Shown: positions 29,691 to 40,503, numbered from the stretch's first letter. The stretch is DNA of 64,000 bases from Rhizobacter sp. OV335 (GCF_900142965.1 NZ_FRCQ01000009.1:1-64000), one strand, 5' to 3'. Notes: generated by a model not told the origin, from the sequence alone. Program-made: numbers and translations.

Positions 29691-30731
29691 CTACGCCTTC
29701 TGCTTCAGGGCCCGTGCCGCCTCGGTGACGAGCTCGGGCCCCTTGTAGATGAACCCGGTGTAGAGCTGCACCAGGTCGGCGCCGGCCGCGATCTTCGATT
29801 GCGCGTCGGCGCCGCTCAGCACGCCGCCCACGCCGATGATCGGGTAGCCGGCACCCAGCGCTGCGCGCAGTTGCGCGATCACCCGGTTCGACGCCTGCAG
29901 CACCGGCGCGCCGCTCAGGCCGCCGGCTTCCTCGCCATGCGGCAAGTGCTTCACCGCATCGCGCGCGATCGTCGTGTTGGTCGCGATCACGCCGTCGATC
30001 GCGTTCTTCTTCAAGGTCGCGGCGATCACGCCGACCTGCGCCTCATCGAGGTCGGGCGCGATCTTCACGAACACCGGCACGCTGCGCCCATGCTGCTGCG
30101 CCAGCTGCTGCTTGCGCGCCTGCACCGCCGACAGCAGCGCATCCAGCGCCTCGTCGCTCTGCAGCGCACGCAGGTTCTTGGTGTTCGGCGACGAGATGTT
30201 GACCGTCACGTAGTCGGCATGCGGGTACACGCCGTCCAGGCAGAGCAGGTAGTCGTCGACCGCACGCTCGATCGGCGTCGCGGCGTTCTTGCCGATGTTC
30301 AGCCCCAGCACGCCGCCCTGCGTGCGAAAGCGCGCCTGCTTCACGTTGGCGATGAAGGCGGCCAGCCCCTGGTTGTTGAAACCCAGCCGGTTGATCAGCG
30401 CATTCTCCTGCGGCAGCCGGAACATGCGCGGCTTCGGATTGCCCGGCTGGCCCAGCGGCGTCACGGTGCCGACCTCGATGAAGCCGAAACCCATCGCCGC
30501 GAGGCCATCGATGCAGCGCCCGTTCTTGTCGAGCCCCGCCGCCAACCCGACGCGGTTCGGGAAGCGGATGCCCGCCACCGTCACCGGATCGTCGACCCGC
30601 GGCTGCGCGACCGCGCAGATCAGCGGCGTGCGCTGGAGGCGCGCCAGCGCGCCGAGCGTCAGGTCGTGGGCCTGCTCCGGGTCGAGGCCGAACAGGAAGG
30701 GGCGGGTGAGGGCGTAGGGGACCAGGGCCAT
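29691..30731 (-). CDS. pyrD: Dihydroorotate dehydrogenase (quinone), class 2
   Basis: 346 aa, FMN-dependent, membrane-associated; the fourth step of pyrimidine synthesis, oxidising dihydroorotate with the quinone pool. The class 2 N-terminal helix extension is present ([20 protein letters not shown]). Catalytic-loop region [13 protein letters not shown] contains the class 2 serine; FMN contacts in [13 protein letters not shown] and [14 protein letters not shown] 30731 is 69 bp from the divergent rpiA start, so the two genes share a compact promoter region. Confidence 0.95.
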   Translation of the reverse strand: MALVPYALTRPFLFGLDPEQAHDLTLGALARLQRTPLICAVAQPRVDDPVTVAGIRFPNRVGLAAGLDKNGRCIDGLAAMGFGFIEVGTVTPLGQPGNPKPRMFRLPQENALINRLGFNNQGLAAFIANVKQARFRTQGGVLGLNIGKNAATPIERAVDDYLLCLDGVYPHADYVTVNISSPNTKNLRALQSDEALDALLSAVQARKQQLAQQHGRSVPVFVKIAPDLDEAQVGVIAATLKKNAIDGVIATNTTIARDAVKHLPHGEEAGGLSGAPVLQASNRVIAQLRAALGAGYPIIGVGGVLSGADAQSKIAAGADLVQLYTGFIYKGPELVTEAARALKQKA

Positions 30732-30800
30732 GGAGTGCGGACAGCAGCGTCTTGGATAATCGCGGATTGTCTCAAACGCGTGCCTGGCCACGACCCGCCC

Positions 30801-31460
30801 ATGACCCAAGATGAACTGAAGGCCCTCGTCGGACAGGCCGCGCTGGCCTACGTGCAACCCGGCAGCATCGTCGGCGTCGGCACCGGCTCCACCGTGAACT
30901 GCTTCATCGACGCGCTGGCCGGCATCAAGGACCGCATCGTCGGCGCGGTCTCCAGCAGCGAGCGAAGCTCCGAGCGGCTGCGCGCGCACGGCATCGCGGT
31001 GCTCGACAGCAATGCCGTCGACAGCATCCCCGTCTACGTGGACGGCGCCGACGAGATCGACCACCACGGCTTCATGATCAAGGGCGGCGGCGCGGCGCTC
31101 ACGCGCGAGAAGATCGTCGCCGACATCGCGAAAAGCTTCATCTGCATCGCCGACGAATCGAAGCTGGTCGACACGCTCGGCCGCTTCCCGGTGCCGGTCG
31201 AGGTGATCCCGATGGCGGCGGCGCAGATCGCGCGGCGGCTGCGCGCCCTCGGCGGCGACGCGCGGCTGCGCGTCGGCGTGGTCACCGACAACGGCTGCAG
31301 CATCCTCGACGTGCACGGCATGGCACTCATCGACCCGATGGCGATGGAGCGCGAGATCAACCAGTGGCCGGGCGTCGTCAGCGTCGGCATCTTCGCGCGC
31401 CACCGGGCCGGCGTGTGCCTGCTGGGCACCGCGCAGGGCGTGAAGACGCTGACGTTCTGA
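30801..31460 (+). CDS. rpiA: Ribose-5-phosphate isomerase A
   Basis: 219 aa, normal length. Interconverts ribose 5-phosphate and ribulose 5-phosphate in the pentose phosphate pathway. The phosphate loop [13 protein letters not shown], the active-site [25 protein letters not shown] (aspartates, lysine and glutamate) and DGCG-like DNGCSILDV segments are all present. Start chosen at the ATG at 30801 directly before [10 protein letters not shown], as in relatives. Confidence 0.95.
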   Translation: MTQDELKALVGQAALAYVQPGSIVGVGTGSTVNCFIDALAGIKDRIVGAVSSSERSSERLRAHGIAVLDSNAVDSIPVYVDGADEIDHHGFMIKGGGAALTREKIVADIAKSFICIADESKLVDTLGRFPVPVEVIPMAAAQIARRLRALGGDARLRVGVVTDNGCSILDVHGMALIDPMAMEREINQWPGVVSVGIFARHRAGVCLLGTAQGVKTLTF

Positions 31461-31538
31461 TCCACTCCCGGGCGTCTGGCGCCCCCAAAAAGGGCGTAAC
31501 CTCGGGCCTGTTCCGAATCCGCTGAAAAAGGACGGCCC

Positions 31539-31724
31539 ATGGCCAAACCCAACTACTCGTTCGAAAAGCGCCAGCGCGAGCTGAGCAAGAAGAAAAAGAA
31601 GGAAGAGAAGCTGAAGGAGAAGGAGCTTCGCAAGACCAGCCCGGGTTCGGGCGACGGCGGGCAGGACGAGCCCGCCGAGGGTCAGACGCAAGACTCCGGC
31701 ACCGGAAACCAGCCGGCGCCCTGA
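31539..31724 (+). CDS. Small lysine-rich conserved protein
   Basis: 61 aa. The first half is highly charged and helical ([27 protein letters not shown]) and the second half is Gly/Gln/Pro-rich and probably unstructured. Small proteins opening [20 protein letters not shown] are common in Burkholderiales; their function is unknown. AAAAGGAC lies 6 bases before the ATG. It is followed after 14 bp by the hydrolase gene. Confidence 0.75.
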   Translation: MAKPNYSFEKRQRELSKKKKKEEKLKEKELRKTSPGSGDGGQDEPAEGQTQDSGTGNQPAP

Positions 31725-31738
31725 GCGCCGCACCTGCG

Positions 31739-32836
31739 ATGGCTCGCCGAGGCAAGCCGCCGCCGCCGCTGGCCCCCGGCGCCTACGCGGCTGCGCTGAA
31801 GGCCGGCTTCGTGGCGACCTCCACCCAGGTGCAGCAGATGCACCAGGCGATCGCGGACCAGGCTTTTTCGGCGGTGCAGCAGCTGCCCGTCATCGCGGCA
31901 CCGGCCCGCTGGGTGCAACGGGTGCACGACACCCTCAGCACCGCGGTCCACGCGACGGTGCGCCAGACCGGCGCCTCCGTCCTCACGCTGGCCGGCCATG
32001 CCGAGCAGCGCCTCACCGATCCGACACGCCAGCCCGGCACGCGCGAGCTGGCCCTGCGCAGTGCGCTGAACGGTGTCGTCGGCGATGCGCTGCAGGCGGC
32101 CGGCAATCCGCTGGCGGTGCGCATGGCCTTGCTGCCCGAGGGCGCGTCGCCCGGCGAGCGGGTCTGCGTCTTCATCCACGGCCTGGCCTGCGACGAAAGC
32201 AGCTGGACCGTCGCGCGGCGCGCCTCCGAGGGCGACTCCTACCCGGCGATGGTCGCGCGCGAGTTCGGCGCGACGCCGCTCTTCCTGCGCTACAACAGCG
32301 GGCTGTCGATCGGCGACAACGGCCGCGCGCTGTCGGCGCTGATGGCGCAATTCATCGAATCGGCGCCCGCGCGCGCGGGCAGCATCGTGCTGGTCGGCCA
32401 CAGCATGGGCGGCCTGGTCGCACGCTCGGCGTGCGAGCAGGCGTCCGTCGATGGCAGCCCGTGGCTCGGTCGCATCCGGATGCTGGTGTGCCTGGGCACG
32501 CCGCACCGTGGCGCGCCGCTGGAGCGGGCCGGACATGTGGTGTCGTCGGTGCTCGATTGGTCGGCGATGACGCGGCCGCTGAGCCGGCTGGCCGATGCGC
32601 GCAGCCGCGGCATCCGCGACCTGCGCGATGGTGTGGCGCCGAGCACGGTGGCGGTGCCGATGCGGCTCGTCGCGGGGCTGGGCGACGGGCTGGTGCGGCC
32701 CGGCAGTGCCGGCGATCCGGGGCTGGCCGGCGATGTCGAGCGCGTCGAGATCGACGGCGTCGGCCACATGGAATTGCTGAACCACCCGCGCGCCGCGGCC
32801 GCACTGCGGCGCTGGCTGCGCGCGACCTGGCCCTGA
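31739..32836 (+). CDS. Alpha/beta-hydrolase (lipase-like)
   Basis: 365 aa. An N-terminal helical region of about 130 residues ([24 protein letters not shown]...) is followed by an alpha/beta-hydrolase core: oxyanion region [13 protein letters not shown], nucleophile elbow [13 protein letters not shown] (Ser in GHSMG), and probable catalytic His in [11 protein letters not shown]. The fold matches PGAP1/triacylglycerol-lipase-like serine hydrolases; the substrate is unknown. No signal peptide is seen, so it is probably cytoplasmic. It ends where the convergent mnmC gene ends (adjacent bases). Confidence 0.85.
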   Translation: MARRGKPPPPLAPGAYAAALKAGFVATSTQVQQMHQAIADQAFSAVQQLPVIAAPARWVQRVHDTLSTAVHATVRQTGASVLTLAGHAEQRLTDPTRQPGTRELALRSALNGVVGDALQAAGNPLAVRMALLPEGASPGERVCVFIHGLACDESSWTVARRASEGDSYPAMVAREFGATPLFLRYNSGLSIGDNGRALSALMAQFIESAPARAGSIVLVGHSMGGLVARSACEQASVDGSPWLGRIRMLVCLGTPHRGAPLERAGHVVSSVLDWSAMTRPLSRLADARSRGIRDLRDGVAPSTVAVPMRLVAGLGDGLVRPGSAGDPGLAGDVERVEIDGVGHMELLNHPRAAAALRRWLRATWP

Positions 32837-34699
32837 TCAGCGCGCGTCGCGCCGGACCTGCCGGGCGATGAAGCGGCCCGGGTCGATGGCATCGAGCAGG
32901 CTGCTCTCCAGCGGCGCCGGCGCACCGGTGATCGACGAGGCCAGCACGCCGGCACCGAGCGCCGACCAGGTGATGCCGCGCGAGCCCAGTGCGGTGAACA
33001 CGAACAGGCCCGGCACGCGCGGCACGAAGCGCACTTGATCGATCGGCCGCGCGACGGCGGCTTGCAGGTCGGGCACCGCGCCGACGATCGGCAGGCGGTC
33101 GCCCGCGACCCAGCGCCACGCGGTGCGGCCCTGCAGCGCGCTGGCGTCGACCGGGGCGGCTTGCCCGGTCAGTTTCCGGTACTGCGCCAGGTTGTGCTCA
33201 TGGTCGGCTTGCCGCAGCTCGGGTGCCATGTCGCCAGCGCGGCTGGTGGCGCCGAACACCGCCATGCCGTCAATCGGCGGGAGCAGGTAGCCGGCACCGG
33301 CCAGCGGGATGCGGGGGAGGATCCAGCTCGTATCGACAGCGGCTGGCGCGAAGCTCAGCTGGCCGCGCACTGCGTCGACCGTCCAGTCGGGCTGGCCGAG
33401 CAGCCGCAACGCGTCGCCGGCGTTCGCGAGCACGAGGACGGGGGCGTTGGCGATTGGCACGCCCAACGCGTCTTTCAGGTGCCAGCAGCCCTCGTCATCG
33501 CGCTGGATCGAGTCGATCTGCATGCCGCCACGCCACTGCACCCGCTCGCCGCCCTGCGCGATGAACCAGCGCACCAGCGCGTCGGGCCGCACCCAGCCGC
33601 CCTGCGGGTAGAACCAGGCCGGGTGGCGCAGCGCCAGGCCTGCGAGCCGGGCGGCCGCGTCGGCATCGAGCGCTTGCACGTATGCGGCCGGCAGCCCGAC
33701 GCGGTCGAGCACGGCCTGCATCGCGGCTGCATCGGGCAGCGCGGTCTCGAGCCGCAGCAAACCGTCCAGCGAGCCGGGCACGCCATCGTGCAGCGCGCCG
33801 GCCAGCACGCGCGCGATCTCCAGTGCGGCCGCGCGGTTGAAGCGCGCATGCGTGCCGTCCTGTGCATTGACGATGCCGTGGAACAGGCCGGCCGGGTTGC
33901 CCGAGGCCTCTTGCGCCGGGCTGTCATGCCGGTCGATCAGCTCGCAGTGCCAGCCTTGCGCGGCCAGCGCAGCCGCCGTGGCGCTGCCGGCCAGGCCCGC
34001 GCCGACGATGATCGCGCGGCGTTCGGTCGACGGCGCTGCAGCCCGCGCCGGCGCGCGGCGCGGCACAAAGGCCGGCGCATAGCGGCCGCGCGTGATGCCG
34101 TGATTGCCGCCGAGCTCCGGTGCCGGTTCCATCTGGAAGCCCGCCGTCACCAACCCGTCGCGCACCGCGCGCGCGGCGCTCCAGGTGGACACCGTCGCGC
34201 CCGGGGCGGCCAGGCGGCCGAGGGTCTTCAGCAGGCGGCTGTCCCAGGTGTCGGGGTTGCGCGCCGGTGCGAAGCCATCGAGGTAGAACGCATCGACCTC
34301 GGCGACCAGCTCGGGCAGCCAGTCGCGCGCGTCGCCGAGCGCGAGCAGCAGCTGCACCCGGCCGCCCTCGAATGGCAGGCGGTGCAGGTTGGGCGTCAAC
34401 GGCGGCCAGGCGGCTTCGAGCTGCTGGGCGAGCGCGGCCCACGCCGGCTCGCGCGGCACCTGTTGCAGTTCGTCGTGCGGTAGCGGGTTCAGCTCGGTCG
34501 AGATGAAGTACAGCGTGTCGCAGCGCTGCGGATCACGCCGCCACGCGTCCCAGGTGGCGAGGAAGTTGTTGCCGAGGCCGAAGCCGGTCTCCAGCACGAC
34601 GAAGCGCGTGCGGCCCTGCCAGCGCTGCGGCAGCTGGTTGCCGCCGAGGAACACCTGCAGCGCTCGCTGCGCGGCGTCCGCAAGCGGGTGGGTGTTCAT
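32837..34699 (-). CDS. mnmC: Bifunctional tRNA mnm5s2U34 synthesis protein MnmC
   Basis: 620 aa, two enzymes in one chain. Residues about 1-230 form a SAM methyltransferase (VVLETGFGLGNNFLATW; DAFYLDGFAPARNPDTW). Residues about 245-620 are a FAD-dependent oxidoreductase (AIIVGAGLAGSATAAAL). Together they convert cmnm5(s2)U34 through nm5 to mnm5(s2)U34 in the wobble position of several tRNAs. ATG 34699 overlaps the stop of the preceding gene by 4 bp. No motif appears missing. Confidence 0.94.
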   Translation of the reverse strand: MNTHPLADAAQRALQVFLGGNQLPQRWQGRTRFVVLETGFGLGNNFLATWDAWRRDPQRCDTLYFISTELNPLPHDELQQVPREPAWAALAQQLEAAWPPLTPNLHRLPFEGGRVQLLLALGDARDWLPELVAEVDAFYLDGFAPARNPDTWDSRLLKTLGRLAAPGATVSTWSAARAVRDGLVTAGFQMEPAPELGGNHGITRGRYAPAFVPRRAPARAAAPSTERRAIIVGAGLAGSATAAALAAQGWHCELIDRHDSPAQEASGNPAGLFHGIVNAQDGTHARFNRAAALEIARVLAGALHDGVPGSLDGLLRLETALPDAAAMQAVLDRVGLPAAYVQALDADAAARLAGLALRHPAWFYPQGGWVRPDALVRWFIAQGGERVQWRGGMQIDSIQRDDEGCWHLKDALGVPIANAPVLVLANAGDALRLLGQPDWTVDAVRGQLSFAPAAVDTSWILPRIPLAGAGYLLPPIDGMAVFGATSRAGDMAPELRQADHEHNLAQYRKLTGQAAPVDASALQGRTAWRWVAGDRLPIVGAVPDLQAAVARPIDQVRFVPRVPGLFVFTALGSRGITWSALGAGVLASSITGAPAPLESSLLDAIDPGRFIARQVRRDAR

Positions 34700-35640
34700 G
34701 AGGCGCGCCGCGCGAGCCAGTCGAGCAGGCGGTCGCGGGCGTCGGTCAGGCCGCGGTAGGCCAGCACCGACGGGCTCATCGTCGACAGCGCATCGTGCAC
34801 CTGGCGCGCCTGCGCCGGGTCGGCCAGCGCCTGGGCCAGTGGCGCGAGGCCGACGCGGATCGTGAACACCGCCTGGCGCAGGCCGGCCACCGGGATGAAG
34901 GTCTGGTGCTCGGTGCGGAAGAAGGCGCGCGACGCGAGCTCGTCGGCGCTGGCCGCCGGCGACCAGGGCGCCGGGTCGACGCGGTCCGGGTGGGCATGCA
35001 GCCGCGGATGGCGCGTGATGGTCCAGACGAAGCGCTCCCAGCGATCGGCCTGCGTGACGAGCCGCGCGAGGTGGTCGCTGGCGTTGACGAGCAGCTGGTT
35101 GTCGGCGACCGGCGCATGCACCTCGGCGAAGTGCCGGCCGACCTTCTCCTCGGGCGCCCAGTTCGACGGCAGGCACACCGCGAGCCACGGAATGCGGGCG
35201 CTGTCGCCATCGATGACCGCGAAATCTTCGGCGAACGCGAGGCACAGCAGTGCCGGCAGCCGCCAGGCGCTCGGCAGCGCCGACAGGCAGGGGCCGACCT
35301 CGGGCAGCGCGTCGCCGTCGGCCCGGGGCTCGTCGCCGACGAGCGACCAGCCCAGCAGCGGGGCCTGCCACGTGCCGGCCTGATGGCGCCACGCGCCGGG
35401 ATGCTCGGCGGCCGCGTGCTCGCACAACGCCGCCAGTGCAGGGGCGGCGTCGAAGCCGGGCGCCGCCAGCAGCGCCTGGGGCGCGAACGCTGCCAGCACC
35501 GCGAGCTTCTCGCGCAGCACGCGCTGCCCGGGCCGCGACGGCGTCAGCTGCGGCGCACCCGGCGCGAGCCGGCGCAGGCCGGGCTGCATCCGGAACGGCG
35601 CGGTGACGGCGGTAAAGTCGAAGCCAGCGGCAGAACCCAT
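34696..35640 (-). CDS. DUF3445 protein, haem-dependent oxidative N-demethylase-like
   Basis: 314 aa. The segment FAEDFAVIDGDSARIPWLAVCLPSNWAPEEKVGRHFAEVHAPV is the hallmark of the DUF3445 family, whose characterised member is the haem-containing alpha subunit of an oxidative N-demethylase (dimethylamine-type chemistry). The small partner subunits are not adjacent, so the activity here is uncertain. Translational coupling to mnmC (ATGA) is notable. ATG 35640 is used because the family-like sequence begins here. Confidence 0.8.
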   Translation of the reverse strand: MGSAAGFDFTAVTAPFRMQPGLRRLAPGAPQLTPSRPGQRVLREKLAVLAAFAPQALLAAPGFDAAPALAALCEHAAAEHPGAWRHQAGTWQAPLLGWSLVGDEPRADGDALPEVGPCLSALPSAWRLPALLCLAFAEDFAVIDGDSARIPWLAVCLPSNWAPEEKVGRHFAEVHAPVADNQLLVNASDHLARLVTQADRWERFVWTITRHPRLHAHPDRVDPAPWSPAASADELASRAFFRTEHQTFIPVAGLRQAVFTIRVGLAPLAQALADPAQARQVHDALSTMSPSVLAYRGLTDARDRLLDWLARRAS

Positions 35641-35656
35641 GGTCACGGACGGTAGC

Positions 35657-35682
35657 AAAAAGGGCACCCGAGGGTGCCCTTT
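35657..35682 (-). terminator. Rho-independent terminator after efp
   Basis: On the minus strand the arms AAAGGGCACCC and GGGTGCCCTTT (11 bp, 2-base loop) run into a further T-stretch (TTTTT). It lies about 25 bases beyond the efp stop codon and just ahead of the DUF3445 gene start, separating the two transcripts. Confidence 0.9.
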
Positions 35683-35705
35683 GGGGGGAGTGCCGGCCGC
35701 GCGGA

Positions 35706-36260
35706 TCAGACGCGCTTGCGGTACTCGTGCGTGCGGGTGTCGATTTCGATCTTGTCGCCGGTTTCGACGAACAGCGGGACCGAGACCTCGAAGCCGGTTG
35801 CCAGCTTGGCCGGCTTCAGCACCTTGCCCGAGGTGTCGCCCTTGACGGCCGGCTCGGTGTAGGTGATCTCGCGCACCAGGCTGGTCGGCAGTTCGACCGA
35901 GATGGCCTTGCCGTCGTAGAACACCACTTCGACCGGCATTGCCTCTTCGAGGTACTGCACTGCGTCGCCCATGTTCTCGGACTCGACCTCGAACTGGTTG
36001 TACTCGGCGTCCATGAACGCGTACATCGGGTCGGCGAAGTAGGAGTAGGTGCACTCCTTCTTGTCGAGGATGACCTGGTCCATCTTGTCGTCGGCCTTGA
36101 AGACGACTTCGGTGCCCGAGTTGTTCAAGAGGCTCTTGAGCTTCATGCGCACGGTGGCGGCATTGCGGCCACCGCGGCTGTATTCGGTTTTCAGCACGAC
36201 CATCGGGTTCTTGTCGTGCATGATCACGTTGCCTGCGCGAATTTCCTGTGCGATTTTCAT
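35706..36260 (-). CDS. efp: Translation elongation factor P
   Basis: 184 aa, three beta-barrel domains (KOW-like N-terminal, OB, OB). It relieves ribosome stalling at polyproline stretches. The modified residue at the tip of domain I is Arg32 (SRGGRN), the subtype that is rhamnosylated by EarP, rather than the lysine used by EpmA-type systems. earP lies directly upstream on the same strand (92 bp gap with a possible TATAAA -10 at 36352-36357 inside or beyond the earP end), so efp may also have its own promoter. A strong terminator follows. Confidence 0.97.
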   Translation of the reverse strand: MKIAQEIRAGNVIMHDKNPMVVLKTEYSRGGRNAATVRMKLKSLLNNSGTEVVFKADDKMDQVILDKKECTYSYFADPMYAFMDAEYNQFEVESENMGDAVQYLEEAMPVEVVFYDGKAISVELPTSLVREITYTEPAVKGDTSGKVLKPAKLATGFEVSVPLFVETGDKIEIDTRTHEYRKRV

Positions 36261-36352
36261 AACGGTTTCCGTGGGGCGGTGTTGCGCGGTGTTGCGTCTA
36301 GATCGGCGCGCGCCGGAATTTCGATCACCCAGAACGCGCAAAGCCGGCGATT

Positions 36353-37390
36353 TTATAGTGATTCGGAGACGAAAGACAGCAGCTGACCGGCGAGGTCGGT
36401 CTGGTTGAGCAGGTCTTGGCGCCAATTCAGGCACTGGGCCTGCCAGGACGCGCGATCAGGCCCGACGGCGGAAGGGGCTTGCAGGTCGTTCCAGCCGTGC
36501 CACGCCGCGCGGATGTCCGCTGAGGCCGCGAAGCGCTCCAGGAAGGCTTGCAGCTTGGCGTCGTGCACCCCATCGTCCTGCGGATAGATCTGCCAGACGA
36601 AGGGCTTGCCGGCCCAGAGCGCGCGCACCAGCGAATCCTCGCCGCGCACGAAGTTCAGGTCGCAGGCCCACAGCAGGCGGTCGAAATCTGGCTGCGTGAG
36701 ATAGGGCAGGGGCTGCACGCGAACCGACGCTGGCAGCTCCGGCAGCGGCGGCGCGGTGCCAGGCACCAGCAGCAGCGCTGGCTGTTGGCCCAGGCAACCC
36801 AGCAAGGCCTCGGCCGACGGCACGCGGTAGCAGAACAGGCTGGCGAGCTGCTCGCCCGGCCGCGGCACGACGTGCTGCGCCGCCAGCCACGCAGCGCGGT
36901 CGAAGGCCTCGTGCTGCGCCATCAGCCCCGGTTCGCGCAGCAGCCCGCCGGTGGCCGCGGTGAAGCCGGGGTAGAAGAACCACTTGCTCATGCCCCGCGC
37001 CGGCCCATGCATCTGCGGCGAGCGCAGGCGGTGGCTGCGCTCGACATAGCCTTCGGCGCTCAGGTACTCGAGGTTGATCCACACCGGCTGGCGGGGCGCT
37101 TCTGCAATCCGCACCAGCACCGCCGGCGGCAGCTCGCAGCCGAACGCCTCGATCACCACGTCGCCGATCGGGCGGGTCTCATCCTCGGCCTCGGGCCACG
37201 CATGCAGCTCGACGCCGGCCGCGCCGCCCGGCGCCATCCACACGAGCGCGCGCGCATCGTCGACCCACAGCTGCACCCGTTCGCCGCGCGCGGCCAGGTC
37301 GGCGGCGAGGCGCCAGCACACGCCGATGTCGCCGAAGTTGTCGACGACGCGGCAGAAGACATCCCATTGCAGGTGCGGCATGCAGGCCAT
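36353..37390 (-). CDS. earP: EF-P arginine rhamnosyltransferase
   Basis: 345 aa from ATG 37390 (342 from the alternative ATG 37381). GT104-family inverting glycosyltransferase that transfers rhamnose from dTDP-L-rhamnose to Arg32 of EF-P. The N-terminal [21 protein letters not shown] holds the two conserved aspartates; the nucleotide-sugar site [28 protein letters not shown] is in the C-terminal Rossmann domain. It lies divergently to uvrC, with 26 bp between start codons. No good ribosome-binding site decides the start. Confidence 0.96.
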   Translation of the reverse strand: MACMPHLQWDVFCRVVDNFGDIGVCWRLAADLAARGERVQLWVDDARALVWMAPGGAAGVELHAWPEAEDETRPIGDVVIEAFGCELPPAVLVRIAEAPRQPVWINLEYLSAEGYVERSHRLRSPQMHGPARGMSKWFFYPGFTAATGGLLREPGLMAQHEAFDRAAWLAAQHVVPRPGEQLASLFCYRVPSAEALLGCLGQQPALLLVPGTAPPLPELPASVRVQPLPYLTQPDFDRLLWACDLNFVRGEDSLVRALWAGKPFVWQIYPQDDGVHDAKLQAFLERFAASADIRAAWHGWNDLQAPSAVGPDRASWQAQCLNWRQDLLNQTDLAGQLLSFVSESL

Positions 37391-37416
37391 TATCGGCAGC
37401 GGCACAATCGCAGGCG

Positions 37417-39390
37417 ATGAACGAGACGACGTCGTTGCCCGAAGAAGAACCTGCCGATGCCGGATCGCCCGCCGATCCCGGCCGCGAGCACCTGCTCGCC
37501 GAAGTGCTGGCGCTGCCCGCGCTGCCCGGCGTCTACCGCTATTTCGACGCGCAGGATGCGGTGCTCTACGTCGGCAAGGCGCGCGACCTGAAGAAGCGCG
37601 TCTCGAGCTACTTCCAGAAGAACCATGGCGGCACGCGCATCGGCCACATGGTCAGCAAGATCGTGCGGATGGAGACGACGGTGGTGCGCTCGGAAGCCGA
37701 GGCGCTGCTGCTCGAGAACAACCTGATCAAGACGCTCAACCCGCGCTACAACATCCTGTTCCGCGACGACAAGAGCTACCCCTACCTGAAGATCGTCTCG
37801 CACGCGTTCCCGCGCATGGCGTACTTCCGCGGCGCGGTCGACCGCCGGCACCGCTACTTCGGGCCGTACCCGAGCGCCTGGGCGGTGAAGGAATCGATCC
37901 AGCTGCTGCAGAAGGTGTTCCACCTGCGCACCTGCGAGGACTCCGTCTTCAACAACCGCACGCGGCCCTGCCTGCTGTACCAGATCAAGCGCTGCTCCGG
38001 CCCCTGCGTCGACTACATCGCCGCCGACGACTACGCGCGCGACGTGGCCAATGCCGAACGCTTCCTGCTCGGCGAGCAGCAGGAGGTGATGGACGGGCTG
38101 CAGGCGCAGATGATGGCGCACGCCGAGGCGCTGCAGTTCGAGCAGGCGGCCGAGATTCGCAACCAGCTGGGGGCCTTGTCGAAGGTGCTGCACCAGCAAT
38201 CGGTCGAGGACAACACCGGCGTGTCGACCAAGGACGCCGACATCCTCGCGGTGAAGGTGCAGGGCGGCCGGGCCTGCGTGAACCTCGCGATGGTGCGCGG
38301 CGGGCGCCACCTCGGCGACCGGCCGTACTTCCCGGCGCATGTCGACGACGCCACCGAGATCGCGAGCACTGCCGCCGACGGCGACACGCCGGACGACGCC
38401 GCGCGCGTATCGCCCGAGGTGCAGGTGCTGGAGGCCTTCATCGCGCAGCACTACCTCGACAGCGAGGTGCCGCCGCTGCTGGTGCTGAGCCACGCGGTCA
38501 GCAAGACGCTGATCGACGCGCTGACCGAGCACAGCGGCACCCGCGTCAGCGCGCAGCACCAGCCGCGCGATGCGCGCCGCGCGTGGCTGGACATGTGCAT
38601 CCAGGGCGCGCAGCTGAAGCTCGCGCGGCTGCTGTCGGAAGAAGGCTCGCAGCAGGCGCGCACGCGTGCGCTGGTCGAGGCACTCGACCTGTCGCCGGAG
38701 AACATCGACACATTCCGCATCGAGTGTTTCGACATCAGCCACACCGCCGGCGAGTCGACGCAGGCATCGTGCGTGGTGTTCGAGACCCACAAGATGCAGA
38801 ACGCGCAGTACCGCCGCTACAACATCGAGGGCGTGACCGGCGGCGACGACTACGCCGCGATGCGCCAGGTGCTGACGCGGCGCTACAGCAAGGTCGCCGC
38901 GGCGCTGGCCGACAAGGACTCCGGCGAGCCGGCCGGCGTGCGCATGCCCGACCTGGTGCTGGTCGACGGCGGGCGCGGCCAGGTGAGCATGGCGCGCGAG
39001 GTGTTCGTGGAGCTCGGCCTGGACCTGTCGCTGATCGTCGGCGTCGAGAAGGGCGAGGGCCGCAAGGTCGGCCTCGAGGAACTGGTGTTCGCCGATGGCC
39101 GCGAGAAGGTCTACCTGGGCAAGGATTCGGCGGCGCTGATGCTGGTCGCGCAGATCCGCGACGAAGCGCACCGCTTCGCGATCACCGGCATGCGCGCGCG
39201 GCGCGCCAGCGTGCGCACCGGCGGCAGCCGGCTCGAAGACATACCCGGCGTGGGGCCGAAGAAACGTGCGAAACTTTTGCAGCGCTTCGGAGGCGTGCGT
39301 GGCGTGGGCCATGCGAGCGTGGAGGATCTCGTCACCGTCGACGGGATTTCTAGAGAACTCGCGGAGGAAATCTATCGTGCGCTTCATTGA
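37417..39390 (+). CDS. uvrC: UvrABC system protein C (excinuclease subunit)
   Basis: 657 aa. GIY-YIG nuclease at the N-terminus ([31 protein letters not shown]), UVR/UvrB-binding region ([16 protein letters not shown]), RNase H-like endonuclease domain ([30 protein letters not shown]) and a C-terminal helix-hairpin-helix pair ([20 protein letters not shown]). It makes both incisions in nucleotide excision repair. The N-terminus carries a 25-residue acidic extension before the GIY domain. The 3' end overlaps the start of the next gene by 14 bp. Confidence 0.96.
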   Translation: MNETTSLPEEEPADAGSPADPGREHLLAEVLALPALPGVYRYFDAQDAVLYVGKARDLKKRVSSYFQKNHGGTRIGHMVSKIVRMETTVVRSEAEALLLENNLIKTLNPRYNILFRDDKSYPYLKIVSHAFPRMAYFRGAVDRRHRYFGPYPSAWAVKESIQLLQKVFHLRTCEDSVFNNRTRPCLLYQIKRCSGPCVDYIAADDYARDVANAERFLLGEQQEVMDGLQAQMMAHAEALQFEQAAEIRNQLGALSKVLHQQSVEDNTGVSTKDADILAVKVQGGRACVNLAMVRGGRHLGDRPYFPAHVDDATEIASTAADGDTPDDAARVSPEVQVLEAFIAQHYLDSEVPPLLVLSHAVSKTLIDALTEHSGTRVSAQHQPRDARRAWLDMCIQGAQLKLARLLSEEGSQQARTRALVEALDLSPENIDTFRIECFDISHTAGESTQASCVVFETHKMQNAQYRRYNIEGVTGGDDYAAMRQVLTRRYSKVAAALADKDSGEPAGVRMPDLVLVDGGRGQVSMAREVFVELGLDLSLIVGVEKGEGRKVGLEELVFADGREKVYLGKDSAALMLVAQIRDEAHRFAITGMRARRASVRTGGSRLEDIPGVGPKKRAKLLQRFGGVRGVGHASVEDLVTVDGISRELAEEIYRALH

Positions 39391-39913
39391 AAAGTACCCA
39401 TCGCGTCGGGCCTGGCTGGGCGCGGCGATGCTCGCCGTGCTGGCCGCCTGTTCATCACCGCCGCCGGCACCGGCGCCCGCACCCGCACCTGCGCCATCTT
39501 CACGGCCCGCGCCCGCCCCGGCACCCGCGGCCGCCGCGCCCGCCCCCTCCGCCGGCGGCTTCGTCAAGCTGACCGCGCCGGGCCCGGTGCGCAACTGGAA
39601 CGAAGTGCGGCTGCAGGCCGCGCGCCGCATGGTGGCGTCGAACCCGAACGGCACCTACATGAGCCGCCCGCCCGACATCCTGCTGGCCATTCCGGTGCTC
39701 GAGGTCGAGCTGAATTCCGACGGCAGCGTGCGCCGCATCGACGTGCTGCGCTACCCCGGCCAGGCGCCCGAGACCACGCAGATCGCGATCGACGCGATCA
39801 AGCGTGCCGCGCCGTTCGGCGATGTGTCGCGGCTGCCCAAGCCCTGGAAGTTCGTCGAGACCTTCCTGTTCGACGACGACAAGCGCTTCAAGCCGCGCAC
39901 GCTGGATCCCTGA
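39377..39913 (+). CDS. Predicted lipoprotein with TonB-C-like domain
   Basis: 178 aa from GTG 39377, chosen because GGAGGAA lies about 9 bases upstream inside uvrC and the signal peptide then begins correctly. The lipobox is LAAC (about residue 26), followed by a long Pro/Ala tract ([11 protein letters not shown]...). The C-terminal 110 residues ([22 protein letters not shown]..., [22 protein letters not shown]) resemble a TonB C-terminal/energy-transducer type fold. It is likely anchored in the periplasm; the function is unknown. It continues the uvrC-pgsA gene string. Confidence 0.8.
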   Translation: MRFIEKYPSRRAWLGAAMLAVLAACSSPPPAPAPAPAPAPSSRPAPAPAPAAAAPAPSAGGFVKLTAPGPVRNWNEVRLQAARRMVASNPNGTYMSRPPDILLAIPVLEVELNSDGSVRRIDVLRYPGQAPETTQIAIDAIKRAAPFGDVSRLPKPWKFVETFLFDDDKRFKPRTLDP

Positions 39914-39936
39914 AGAACTTGGGCACAATGCCGCCC

Positions 39937-40503
39937 ATGTTCTTCAATCTCCCGACGCTGCTGACCTGGGCGCGCATCGTTTCGATTCCGCTGGTCGTCG
40001 GGGTGTTCTACCTCGACGTCAAGGAACCGCACCAGAACCTGATCGCGACGGTGCTGTTCATCGTCGTCGCGCTCACCGACTGGGCCGACGGCTACCTGGC
40101 CCGCCGCCTGAACATGACCTCGTCGTTCGGCGCCTTCCTCGATCCGGTGGCCGACAAGTTCCTGGTCTGCGCCGCGCTGCTGGTGCTGGTGCACCTGGGC
40201 CGCCTGCATGCGCTGATCGCGCTGGTGATCATCGGCCGCGAGATCGCGATCTCGGCGCTGCGCGAATGGATGGCGCAGATCGGCGCGTCGCGCAGCGTCG
40301 CGGTGCACATGCTCGGCAAGCTCAAGACCACCGTGCAGATGATCGCGATCCCCTTCCTGCTGTACCACGGCACGCTGTTCGGCCTGGTCGACACGCAGCT
40401 GTGGGGCACCTGGCTGATCTATGCGTCGGCGGTGCTGACCATCTGGTCGATGGTGTACTACCTGCAGAAGGCGCTGCCGGAGATCCGAGCCAAGGTGCGA
40501 TGA
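39937..40503 (+). CDS. pgsA: CDP-diacylglycerol-glycerol-3-phosphate 3-phosphatidyltransferase
   Basis: 188 aa integral membrane protein making phosphatidylglycerol phosphate. The CDP-alcohol phosphatidyltransferase signature is intact in DWADGYLARRLNMTSSFGAFLDPVADK (DG-x2-AR-x8-G-x3-D-x3-D). Four to five transmembrane helices are apparent. The start is placed at ATG 39937 (MFFNLPTLLTWARI); ATG 39928 is an alternative. The uvrC-pgsA proximity is conserved in many proteobacteria. Its stop overlaps the next start by 4 bp. Confidence 0.95.
   Translation: MFFNLPTLLTWARIVSIPLVVGVFYLDVKEPHQNLIATVLFIVVALTDWADGYLARRLNMTSSFGAFLDPVADKFLVCAALLVLVHLGRLHALIALVIIGREIAISALREWMAQIGASRSVAVHMLGKLKTTVQMIAIPFLLYHGTLFGLVDTQLWGTWLIYASAVLTIWSMVYYLQKALPEIRAKVR

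Noticed and set aside
31461..31500. Weak hairpin GGGCG-loop-CGCCC after rpiA
   Set aside because: Five-base stem without a T-run; not enough to call a terminator.
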